NCBI GenBank assembly: GCA_013390945.1
Contig: JACAUC010000004.1
Coordinates: 1-63,926, forward strand
DNA length: 63,926 bases
Source: Candidatus Chloroheliaceae bacterium
GTDB taxonomy: Bacteria; Chloroflexota; Chloroflexia; Chloroheliales; Chloroheliaceae
Direction: 5' to 3'
How positions within the stretch are numbered: the first letter of the stretch is position 1; the number at the start of each line of letters is the position of its first letter. Under the pieces are notes generated by a model. That model was not told the DNA's origin. It saw only the letters and a list, made by a program, of their open reading frames with translations, and made no database searches. Below, in pieces: positions 1-6,812 of the stretch. The position numbers and the translations under genes were made by a program.

Positions 1-245
1 TACGTAATCTGATTTGGAGCTACATCACTTTTGCCTATCGCTGAAATCGGGTTGGCTGGAGAGGTAAATTCTCGCTCAATTTTCTCCATCCCTAAATCTT
101 GTGGGGCAGAGTACGTAATCTGATTTGGAGCTACATCACTTTTGCCTATCGCTGAAATCGGGTTGGGCTGAGACTTATCCTGTTCTTGAATTAATTCGGT
201 TCTCTTCCCGCCTAAATCTTGTGGGGCAGAGTACGTAATCTGATT
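1..245. repeat. 110-bp tandem repeat within the edge gene
   Basis: The 55 bp at 1-55 recur almost unchanged at 111-165, and the tail of the unit (GTACGTAATCTGATTTGG) appears again near 231-248. The period is about 110 bp, in frame for part of its length, so it encodes repeated protein segments of the truncated gene. The array may continue beyond the left edge. Confidence 0.8.
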
Positions 246-1094
246 TGGGTTTAACTCTGTTCGCTCTACCGCTGAAACTTGGCTAATTGGCGGTGTTGGG
301 CTTAGCTCCGCTCGGCCCATTCCTAAATTTTGAGGGGTTGGGTAATTTGGGTTTAGCTCCGTTCGTTCTACCGCTGAGACTTGGTTAGTTAGAGCAGCCC
401 GGCTTGGTGTTTGTTCTGGTGGGTTCTTCTGATTGGCCCGGTGTAACATTGGTATATCTTGGAGCGGGAGAGACCTAGATAATTCTGGTTCCTCTGTTTT
501 TTCCCAACCAAGACCAGCATCGGAGAGGCTCTCCAGAATCGGTGGCCTGAAATCGCCCAGCGTGGTATCTACCAAGTCTGAATAGACGGCCCGGCGTAGT
601 GGTTTGGCATTATCAGCGACTAGCGGAAACTCTTCGGAGGGAGCGAATTGCTCGGTCGAAGGTAGATAATCTTGGTTAAAATCCTCAGAATCCCAAAAAT
701 CATCTTGGGTAAAATTTTCCGTTGGAGTTTCAAGGATGCTAAGGTGATTTTTGGATTTAGCCGTAGCAGGATTAAGCTGGCGTTGAAGTCGGCGATAGAT
801 ACGGCCCATTGGACTGAAGAGACCGCTAGAGGTGGTATAGCGACCAAGGCGCTGATAGTCCAGAAGTCGGTTGCTAATTGAACCTATCTGACGCTGAACG
901 GATAGATTGTTGAAATTAGAATGGTTGTTATAGCGAACGGCAAACTGCACAAAACTAGAACTATTTCCTAGAGCAGTCAGTTCAGGTTTTGGGCGCACCG
1001 AATCAAGTCCTGTCTTCAACTTGAGCTTATCGAGTGTTCGGCGCAAGATCACGTCGCCGCTACTCGGTTGCTTTTTTGGTTCTAGCTTAGCCAC
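1..1094 (-). CDS. eCIS-associated repeat-rich protein, 3' end cut off by the window edge
   Basis: An open frame runs from a GTG at 1094 (preceded by AGGTAGGA about 5 nt upstream) to position 1 with no stop, about 364 codons, so the C-terminus lies outside the window. It is the last visible gene of the minus-strand eCIS operon, 32 bp after the second tube gene. The first ~75 residues are basic and Gln/Arg/Leu-rich; the rest is Pro/Asn/Ser-rich, looks disordered, and contains degenerate repeats of the types QVSAVERTELNPN and ISAIGKSDVAPNQITYSAPQ. I recognise no catalytic domain. In other eCIS loci the LysM/baseplate genes follow the second tube gene, so this could be a locus-specific structural, tape-measure-like or effector-like protein; which of these cannot be told here. 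No ATG alternative explains the frame. Confidence 0.7.
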   Translation of the reverse strand, partial: MAKLEPKKQPSSGDVILRRTLDKLKLKTGLDSVRPKPELTALGNSSSFVQFAVRYNNHSNFNNLSVQRQIGSISNRLLDYQRLGRYTTSSGLFSPMGRIYRRLQRQLNPATAKSKNHLSILETPTENFTQDDFWDSEDFNQDYLPSTEQFAPSEEFPLVADNAKPLRRAVYSDLVDTTLGDFRPPILESLSDAGLGWEKTEEPELSRSLPLQDIPMLHRANQKNPPEQTPSRAALTNQVSAVERTELNPNYPTPQNLGMGRAELSPTPPISQVSAVERTELNPNQITYSAPQDLGGKRTELIQEQDKSQPNPISAIGKSDVAPNQITYSAPQDLGMEKIEREFTSPANPISAIGKSDVAPNQIT

Positions 1095-1126
1095 TTTTGT
1101 CCTACCTTCTATCTATCTATAATAAT

Positions 1127-1582
1127 TTAGAGAAGTGCATCTAAAGGTGTGACGAACCGACTGTAGGCCAGTTCAACTGTTTCGATGGCCGCCTCGTTAT
1201 TTTTGGCATTTAGAGTGGGACCAATCCATTTAACAGGATAAGCATTTTCTATATTCCACAGACTGATTACACTGCCACTAGATGAAAAGAGCATAATAGT
1301 GACATTTTCAGTTTTTACCTTTCCATTAACTGTACTTCTATACCAATTCCAGAGTAAGGGAGAGGTGCTAAACCCATGTTTCAAAGTGATGTTATTATAG
1401 GTGGTACGAGTCGGCATTTTATGGCTGTAAGTATTTAAACCTCCTTCTTTATATTCAAAGACTTCGGTTTGAATTTGTAGACCACTACACTCAGTAAAAT
1501 AGGCTTCTAGGACGCTATTTATCTGAACCCAAAACTTGTTGGATGTATAGGCTTCTGGCATGGTCAAAGATGAAGCTGACAT
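1127..1582 (-). CDS. eCIS tail tube protein (gp19-like), second copy
   Basis: A 151-residue protein of the phage T4 gp19-like tube family. These proteins form the inner tube of contractile injection systems through hexameric rings. Family features seen are the N-terminal FWVQINSVLEAYFTECSGLQ, the central GGLNTYSHKMPTRTTYNNITLKHG-type strand pair (split here by its Tyr/Thr-rich core) and the terminal AIETVELAYSRF strand. It is more divergent than the tube gene at 2356-2808, matching the usual pattern in which a second tube paralogue joins the tube to the spike or baseplate (Afp5/Pvc5 position). Start ATG 1582 has GAGGAG about 10 nt upstream. It lies 22 nt after the DUF6760 frame, within the same operon. 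Confidence 0.85.
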   Translation of the reverse strand: MSASSLTMPEAYTSNKFWVQINSVLEAYFTECSGLQIQTEVFEYKEGGLNTYSHKMPTRTTYNNITLKHGFSTSPLLWNWYRSTVNGKVKTENVTIMLFSSSGSVISLWNIENAYPVKWIGPTLNAKNNEAAIETVELAYSRFVTPLDALL

Positions 1583-1604
1583 AAATTAAGGTCTCCTCGT
1601 CTAG

Positions 1605-2164
1605 CTATATCGAAAATTCCTTAGGACCGTTGAGTTTTTCGTTAATATAACTAATTTCTTGAACCCAACGCCGCCGATCAGCGTGTTCTAATTGTAAAAT
1701 ATAGTTCGCCGACCAGTGAAAATAATAAGCAATAAAAGCTACCTCCTCATAAAGTTGCTCCGAGGGGTAGCTAACTATCCCCCCACGGCCGTTGCCTCGG
1801 TAGCCTCCTCTTCGTCTGGATTGCTAAGCTTTCTGCCGCAGGTAGGGCAGACCGTCTCATCAAAATTGATCGAATTGATCCGGTTATAAAGCCCTTGCAA
1901 ATAGGCCAGATCAGCAGAGAAGAGTCGTTCCATTAGATTGGGGGTAATATCGGCATCATTAAGCTTGCCCAATTTGGTTACAACCCGTGATAACAAAATT
2001 ATTGAAAGGTATGCCTGATTATTTTTAACCCTTGGGTCACGTAGCGGGGTAATTTCATCCATGGCGGTTGCCATACGCATCGTTCCCTTGCGATGTAAAT
2101 TACCTTCACTATCAATATAACCCTTGGGCAAAACAAAATCGAATTCGGTTTGCAACCCTGCCAT
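1605..2164 (-). CDS. Tail-assembly protein / DUF6760 fusion made by -1 frameshift
   Basis: Predicted long product of about 186 residues. Ribosomes reading the 129-codon ORF from ATG 2164 slip back one base at 1784-1778 and continue through ATA 1778 to TAG 1605. The added 57 residues (IVSYPSEQLYEEVAFIAYYF... ending in KEFSI) match the DUF6760 pattern: YP-LYEEVA-IA-HFHW, LEH, RRRW--EI--IN. This frame contains no ATG, GTG or TTG between its upstream stop TAG and its end, so it cannot easily be translated alone. The layout (short ORF, slippery site, overlapping domain, next to the tube gene) copies the tail assembly chaperone genes G/GT of tailed phages. The fusion is inferred from sequence; the efficiency is unknown. 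Confidence 0.75.
1738..1784 (-). promoter_or_regulatory. -1 programmed frameshift signal (slippery heptamer plus hairpin)
   Basis: On the minus strand the zero frame reads GTG GGG GGA TAG. The heptamer G GGG GGA (1784-1778) fits the X XXY YYZ rule. After a 6-nt spacer (TAGTTA) comes a stem: GCTACCCCTC (1771-1762) pairs with GAGG-A-GGTAGC (1748-1738), 10 bp with one bulged A and a 13-nt loop. An AGGAGG run lies at 1809-1804, 19 nt upstream of the heptamer, and may add a Shine-Dalgarno-type stimulus, though the spacing is long for that. Confidence 0.8.
1775..2164 (-). CDS. eCIS tail-assembly-type protein, zero-frame product
   Basis: A 129-residue protein beginning MAGLQTEFDFVLPKGYIDSE. The segment LHRKGTMRMATAMDEITPLRDPRV resembles phage tail assembly (gpG/gp41-like) proteins found with contractile tails; the role suggested is chaperoning tail building. 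A CPTCGRK motif near the C-terminus with an acidic tail (DEEEATEA) follows, giving a possible half zinc-binding site. It sits between the two tube genes. ATG 2164 has CAGGAG about 10 nt upstream. The stop TAG lies directly after the slippery G run, so this ORF is both the short product and the first part of the frameshift fusion. The family assignment is moderate because similarity is judged by eye. Confidence 0.75.
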   Translation of the reverse strand: MAGLQTEFDFVLPKGYIDSEGNLHRKGTMRMATAMDEITPLRDPRVKNNQAYLSIILLSRVVTKLGKLNDADITPNLMERLFSADLAYLQGLYNRINSINFDETVCPTCGRKLSNPDEEEATEATAVGG

Positions 2165-2266
2165 TAAAGTGACTCCTGACTTTTTTAGCTAGTGCCTAGC
2201 CTACAACCTCACGACCAGACTTTATTCTTTTGGTGTGTGGACTAAGAGTAATACAACTTTCTTGGG

Positions 2267-2299
2267 CTGAGCCAAGCCCTATTGCTAGAGTTGGCTCAG
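2267..2299 (-). other. Stem-loop between tube and tail-assembly genes
   Basis: Perfect 9-bp arms CTGAGCCAA (2267-2275) and TTGGCTCAG (2291-2299) with a 15-nt loop lie in the 191-bp gap after the tube gene. No U-run follows on the minus strand, so it is more likely an mRNA-stabilising or partial attenuation structure than a strong terminator. Confidence 0.5.
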
Positions 2300-2355
2300 T
2301 TGGGCTGGCAAGTCTAAAAACCACTTGACCAACCACCAAATAACTAGCCTAAGCT

Positions 2356-2808
2356 TTAGCCGTTATACCCCTTAATGGACATGCCTTCATGCTCAAGGGT
2401 AACTGTGACCATAACCGCATCATTGCCTTTGGCGGTGAAGGAAGACCAAGCATACTTGGAGGGCCAAGCTCGCTTGAAGGTCAATTCAATGTCGCCTTTG
2501 TTGGCCGCAGTATAGATGTGAAGTGTTACATCTTTGCGCTCTACCTTGCCTGATACGATGGTCTCCCGCCACTTTCGCAGTGGGTCGTCTTTAAAGGCAC
2601 CATACTTGACGGTAAGTTTCCCAGTCTTCAGCGGGTTAGCACCGAGACCTTTACAAACCACCACTTTACCGTCTTTGGCTACCTGAACCAACTCTACTAC
2701 GTCGCTCTCGTCTTCAATGCCAGAGACCTCAGAAATGGCCCCAATTTTATCCTGTCCCCAATCCAAGTGAAAAGAATTAGCTACCAAAATCTCAGTTGCA
2801 TCAGCCAT
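2356..2808 (-). CDS. eCIS tail tube protein (gp19-like), main copy
   Basis: A 150-residue tube protein of the gp19-like / Afp1-Pvc1 type. The N-terminus ATEILVANSFHLDWGQDKIG, the ISEVSGIEDESDVVE strand, the KTGKLTVKYGAFKDDPLRKW segment and the terminal VTVTLEHEGMSIKGYNG are typical of the abundant hexamer-forming inner tube subunit. It lies just downstream of the sheath gene, as in most eCIS. Start ATG 2808 has AAGGATGG upstream. Stem-loops on both sides of the gene (2867-2927 and 2267-2299) could set its mRNA level apart from its neighbours, which would suit a protein needed in many copies. Confidence 0.92.
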   Translation of the reverse strand: MADATEILVANSFHLDWGQDKIGAISEVSGIEDESDVVELVQVAKDGKVVVCKGLGANPLKTGKLTVKYGAFKDDPLRKWRETIVSGKVERKDVTLHIYTAANKGDIELTFKRAWPSKYAWSSFTAKGNDAVMVTVTLEHEGMSIKGYNG

Positions 2809-2866
2809 TTTTTATCACCATCCTTTTGAAGTGAAGTAAGAGATTGTGCTTGAAGGTTGCTCACCT

Positions 2867-2927
2867 GCCCCGGCGAAGAGCTAAGGTGAGCAATTCCTGT
2901 TCGGAACTCCAGTAAAGGTTTCCGAAC
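2867..2927 (-). other. Two stem-loops between sheath and tube genes
   Basis: First hairpin: TTGCTCACC (2867-2875) with GGTGAGCAA (2885-2893), 9 bp. Second: GTTCGGA (2899-2905) with TCCGAAC (2921-2927), 7 bp. They fill the 152-bp gap between sheath and tube. Neither is followed by a clear U-run on the minus strand. Confidence 0.5.
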
Positions 2928-2960
2928 AAACCGCACTACCTACATCCAATAAATAAACTA

Positions 2961-4832
2961 TTATCCAGCTTGGCTTATTTGCCCAATGCGGAAGACCACA
3001 AACTCAGCCGGTTTCACCGGAGCAATTCCGATCTCGGTAATTACCATACCAGCATCAATCACTGCTGGAGGATTGGTCTCACCATCGCATTTGACAAAGA
3101 AGGCATCTGAGGTGGAAGCTCCAAACAAAGCACCATTCAGATAAACTAGGTACAGGAAGGCACTAATGTCACGGCGAATACGTGACCAGAGTCCTTCGTC
3201 GTTCGGCTCGAAGACGATCCATTGTGTGCCGCGCTCAATCGAGGCTTCGACGTAGTTAAAGAGGCGACGCACGTTGAGGTAACGCCAGCTTGGATCACTC
3301 GACAAGGTGCGGGCACCCCATACGCGGATACCACGTCCGGGGAAGGCTCGAATACAGTTGATACCATTCGGGTTCAAGCCATCCTGCTCACCCATCGTAA
3401 TCTGGCGATCTAGGCCGATAGCACCGCGTACAATTTCGTTCGCGGGGGCTTTGTGAACACCACGCTCGGAATCGCTTCTCGCCCAGATACCAGCCATGTG
3501 ACCACTAGGTGGGGAGAACATGGTTTTACCCTTGGAGACAGGGTTATCAATCTCAATCCAAGGATAGTAGAGTGCCGCATATTTGCTATCATAATTGGCT
3601 TCTTTCATGCGCCAATTGTTGATCTGCTGCGGAGTCATATCGGGAGGACTATCCAGAATGGCGACGCGGTTCTTCATCGCTTCGCAGTGGTTCATCATCG
3701 CCGTTTGAACTACTTGTACACCTTTCATGTCAATCTGACCTCTGAGGTAGAGACCCATCAGGTCAGGCATTGCCACTATAGTTACATCGTCGAGGGCTTC
3801 GAGGCCACTAACGCCAGTGCGGGCTACTACATCGCCCGTAAAGTCAGCCGAGCTAAAGGTAACTTTGGTCTTTTCGGCTTTAGCTTCAGCCGCGCCTCCG
3901 GCTAAGGTACTCTGCCCGACCGGTGGGCGGCGCTCCCCTACCCCAACTTGGCTATCGGCGGCCAAATCTTTAACTCTTACCAGCTTGGAACCGGTTCGAC
4001 CACTGTTGATCACCGTTTCAATGTACTGTGGGCCTTTCTTAAAGCTGACATCAAAGCTTTCGGTGTCCGCTTCGGCTTTGAGGATCAGTTTGAAAAGCTC
4101 GTCCTGATCGGGAAGATCGGCTATTTCCACCGTAACGGCTTTGCTTACGCCAGGAGCCGGGCGAACTTCTAGTACGGGCAGGTCGGCAACGGTGCGAGCA
4201 GGCAGACGAACGGCTGCCGCAGGTAGCTCACCCGCAGGTTTCGCATCGCCTTGATTAAAGCTATAGGAGCCTGCTTTAGGAGAACGGACATCAATGCTAT
4301 CGCGGGAGCCACTGGCATCATAAATTCGAATTAACTTTGAGCCTTTATCAGGGTCATTGACAATGCTCTCCACATGGCGGGCGGCTTTATCCTTCTTGTC
4401 ACTGCTCAGATCCTCGAAGGTTTCAGTCGTACTGCCACGTTGAAGCGTCAATTTATAGCGGTTCGAACCACTTTCGGAAACACTAAGAGTTACAGGTTCC
4501 TCACTACCAGGCCCAAGTAACGGGGTTACTTGTAGCGCAGCACGAATGGAGCTACGTTGCGGAATATTGACGGATGGGCTAATCCGCATAATATAGCAAC
4601 GAGTACCACCGTTAAGGAAGTAGCCATATACGGAGGTCGGCAGGTAGGCACCCTCTACAAAACTACCATAAGTTGCGCGATACTGCTCCCAATTGGTAAC
4701 TAAGTTTGCTTCCAACGGGCCTTTTTCAGCGAACCCGACAAAAGCGGCGACTGAGGTACCAACGCCTTCTATCGGCTTACTACCTCGGTCTACTTCCTCG
4801 ACATAAACACCTGGTGAAAGGTATTGCGGCAT
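2961..4832 (-). CDS. eCIS contractile tail sheath protein
   Basis: A 623-residue sheath protein. The N-terminus MPQYLSPGVYVEEVDRGSKP is the family signature, followed by VGTSVAAFVGFAEKGP; the C-terminus (QWIVFEPNDEGLWSRIRRDI, FGASTSDAFFVKCDGETNPP, FVVFRIGQISQ) is the conserved sheath core that wraps the tube and contracts. The middle (about residues 110-340) is a variable insertion rich in charged residues, probably surface domains on the sheath exterior. I chose ATG 4832 because GAAGGAG stands 7 nt upstream; a longer ORF from 4895 adds 21 non-conserved residues. Only one sheath gene is visible, whereas Afp/PVC have three. Confidence 0.95.
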   Translation of the reverse strand: MPQYLSPGVYVEEVDRGSKPIEGVGTSVAAFVGFAEKGPLEANLVTNWEQYRATYGSFVEGAYLPTSVYGYFLNGGTRCYIMRISPSVNIPQRSSIRAALQVTPLLGPGSEEPVTLSVSESGSNRYKLTLQRGSTTETFEDLSSDKKDKAARHVESIVNDPDKGSKLIRIYDASGSRDSIDVRSPKAGSYSFNQGDAKPAGELPAAAVRLPARTVADLPVLEVRPAPGVSKAVTVEIADLPDQDELFKLILKAEADTESFDVSFKKGPQYIETVINSGRTGSKLVRVKDLAADSQVGVGERRPPVGQSTLAGGAAEAKAEKTKVTFSSADFTGDVVARTGVSGLEALDDVTIVAMPDLMGLYLRGQIDMKGVQVVQTAMMNHCEAMKNRVAILDSPPDMTPQQINNWRMKEANYDSKYAALYYPWIEIDNPVSKGKTMFSPPSGHMAGIWARSDSERGVHKAPANEIVRGAIGLDRQITMGEQDGLNPNGINCIRAFPGRGIRVWGARTLSSDPSWRYLNVRRLFNYVEASIERGTQWIVFEPNDEGLWSRIRRDISAFLYLVYLNGALFGASTSDAFFVKCDGETNPPAVIDAGMVITEIGIAPVKPAEFVVFRIGQISQAG

Positions 4833-4906
4833 AGTCTTCTCCTTCGAAATATATATACTACTCTTAAAGACTCTAACCCTCTCTTTGGAGGGCAAGTTAC
4901 AGCTAC

Positions 4907-5809
4907 TTAAACTTCTATTTCTTCTGGCTGTAATTCTAGATCGTAAGATCCGGTAGGAATCGTTAAAACTCGTCGGGTAGTTACGTAGCCAGGTGCAACT
5001 ACAAGTAAAGTATATTCAGAACGTTCGATTAGGTTGTTAAAAGTATAGTAGCCCTGAGCATTGGTACGAACATTAAGACCCTGTTCAACCAGTACTACCT
5101 CCGCCCGCACTGGCTTACCGGGGTTATTAGCCTCGGTAATCTGACCCCCAATTTGGACAAATTGGGTTACACCTGCTACCAAGGCAGTACCATTACCAGA
5201 GTTACCATTGCTGGGAACTACCAGTTTTGAAACATCTTCAGTATCGGGTGCATAAAAGCGTAAAAATTTACTGCGTACCGGCGAGGAGACATGAAAGAGT
5301 TGTGGTTCCAAAGTTACTGTTACCACATAAGGAAGCACAGGCTTCAACTGGTTCTCCAACGCCGTCCAGACATCGGCTACATTTCTTAGTACGCCATCTG
5401 GCTGGGCTATTTTGGTACTCAAAGTTTGATTCTGATTAACCAACACACCTTGGTACACCTCCGCTGGTATTACCGGATAGCGTACCATAGTTGCCAAGAC
5501 ATACCAGAGGAGCCGATGTTCGTCCTCGACATTGGTAGTCCAAGCCGTAATCAGATAAGACATATCATAGAAACCGGGTGGTCTGGATCTGCTAAAAGTA
5601 CCATCTATATTACGTGCGACATTCCACCCGGTCTGACGTAGTTCTAGGTTTTCCCGAATATCGTGCAGGTAGATATTAATCGTTGGTTTCGAGATAGAGC
5701 CACTCCACTCCCGGTCAGGCACATCAAAACTAATGTCTACCTCTGTGGTATTCAAGGGCATCTTTTGAATTAACAACTGCCTGATGGTCTCGTCAAGGTC
5801 TTCTATCAT
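4907..5809 (-). CDS. DUF4255 tail-cap (Pvc16-like) protein with C-terminal regulatory-like domain
   Basis: A 300-residue protein. Residues 1-185 match DUF4255 / Pvc16 N-terminal proteins: MIEDLDETIRQLLIQKMP, then DREWSGSISKPTINIYLHDI and LSYLITAW-type strands. This family forms the terminator cap that closes the sheath-tube end away from the baseplate. Residues ~210-300 are a carboxypeptidase-regulatory-like beta-sandwich (IGGQITEANNPGKPVRAEVV, then NAQGYYTFNNL), an add-on seen in some eCIS caps and possibly exposed at the particle end. It lies 74 bp upstream of the sheath start in the operon. Confidence 0.88.
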   Translation of the reverse strand: MIEDLDETIRQLLIQKMPLNTTEVDISFDVPDREWSGSISKPTINIYLHDIRENLELRQTGWNVARNIDGTFSRSRPPGFYDMSYLITAWTTNVEDEHRLLWYVLATMVRYPVIPAEVYQGVLVNQNQTLSTKIAQPDGVLRNVADVWTALENQLKPVLPYVVTVTLEPQLFHVSSPVRSKFLRFYAPDTEDVSKLVVPSNGNSGNGTALVAGVTQFVQIGGQITEANNPGKPVRAEVVLVEQGLNVRTNAQGYYTFNNLIERSEYTLLVVAPGYVTTRRVLTIPTGSYDLELQPEEIEV

Positions 5810-5887
5810 TAACTGATTCTCACCTTTGATTAAACTAGCTACCTATCACTTCACTAAAACCGACAGAATTACATATACCTAGTATAA

Positions 5888-6760
5888 CTAATTTTTGTTA
5901 CCAACACCCTCTTCTTCAGGTACACTAGTAGTGGCGGAGGGTGGTTCTTCTTCTTCGCCCTCACGTTGTACCGCATCATCACGCTTGGCTTGGACTTCTT
6001 CTTCTTCACCTTCACGTTGTACCGCATCATCACGCTTGGCTTGGACTTCTTCTTCTTCACCTTCACGTTGTACCGCATCATCACGTTTGGCTTGAAGCTC
6101 CTCCTCCTCAGGAGCGGCTTCGCGTTGTACTCCGCCAGAGGCACTTCCAGCGTGAGCGGCAGCATGGTCGGCGGCCTGTTCGTGGGAGGTGTTAGCCGCG
6201 CCTACCGAACTAGGGGCCGCTTCGCTAAAACCCTGTTGAACAGTGTGGGTGGCTTCGTGGGTAATTAACTCCCGGTCGGTAGGAGAGTGGCCTTCGCCAA
6301 AGAAAATATCGCGTCCACTGGTGAAAGCTTTGGCTCCCAATTGCTGATTAAGCTCAGACGAGGTGCTATCAGTATGCACCCGTACCGGGGAGAGATCATG
6401 ACCAACGGTTTGTTCAACTTCGCGGCGAACACTGGCATCCAGCGATTGCCCTTTAGAGCGTTCCGACTGAATTTTTTGGGCGAGGTTCTCTTCCAAGGCA
6501 CCGCCTTCTGGTCCAGAGGAGGCCGAACGGCGCACTGTTCCAAGCATACGCTGCACTTGTCGGTTGCCAAAGTTTTGGGCCACGTTCTGCACCACACTTC
6601 GGCGTTGCGCTCCAGCCAGTGGGCCTTTTAACAAATTAGCGGCGGCAGCAGGTGCTATGGCCGGGGCTCTTTGCTCCTGCTCCATCTCAGGAACTTGGTC
6701 ATTATCGGCTAGTTGGTTTGCACGTTCCTGTTGATATTCCTTCATGCCATCTTGCGCCAT
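5888..6760 (-). CDS. DUF4157 (eCIS core domain) protein with acidic tandem repeats
   Basis: A 290-residue protein. The DUF4157 domain spans about residues 85-185, with DASVRREVEQTVGHDLSPVR, VHTDSTSSELNQQLGAKAFT and the metallopeptidase-like HEATH motif in ELITHEATHTVQQ. DUF4157 is strongly tied to eCIS loci, on effectors or particle-associated proteins. After an Ala/His-rich linker the tail holds a 17-residue repeat, EGEEEEVQAKRDDAVQR, in about three copies. No signal peptide is visible, in keeping with loading in the cytosol. ATG 6760 has a strong GGGAGGT 6 nt upstream. Whether the HEATH motif is catalytic here is not known; the domain may act in packing cargo onto the particle. Confidence 0.88.
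   Translation of the reverse strand: MAQDGMKEYQQERANQLADNDQVPEMEQEQRAPAIAPAAAANLLKGPLAGAQRRSVVQNVAQNFGNRQVQRMLGTVRRSASSGPEGGALEENLAQKIQSERSKGQSLDASVRREVEQTVGHDLSPVRVHTDSTSSELNQQLGAKAFTSGRDIFFGEGHSPTDRELITHEATHTVQQGFSEAAPSSVGAANTSHEQAADHAAAHAGSASGGVQREAAPEEEELQAKRDDAVQREGEEEEVQAKRDDAVQREGEEEEVQAKRDDAVQREGEEEEPPSATTSVPEEEGVGNKN
5941..6099. repeat. 51-bp tandem repeat in the DUF4157 gene
   Basis: A unit of 51 bp encoding EGEEEEVQAKRDDAVQR on the minus strand is repeated nearly identically, with a diverged first copy (APEEEELQAKRDDAVQR). The 51-bp length keeps frame, so copy number can change without breaking the gene. The repeat also makes long spurious plus-strand ORFs here. Confidence 0.9.
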
Positions 6761-6812
6761 ATGTTACCTCCCTAATGATACAAAATTTACTTCAAGTAGA
6801 AACTTAATTAAA

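Noticed and set aside
1127..1778. DUF6760 as an independent gene with its own start
   Set aside because: The frame has no ATG, GTG or TTG after its upstream stop; only a -1 shift from the upstream ORF explains it.
4833..4895. Longer N-terminus for the sheath protein
   Set aside because: The extra 21 residues do not look like sheath sequence, and the inner ATG at 4832 has the better Shine-Dalgarno and the family N-terminus.
5869..6268. Plus- and minus-strand ORFs over the DUF4157 repeat
   Set aside because: Same reason: 51-bp repeat read in wrong frames, no ribosome sites, no family resemblance.
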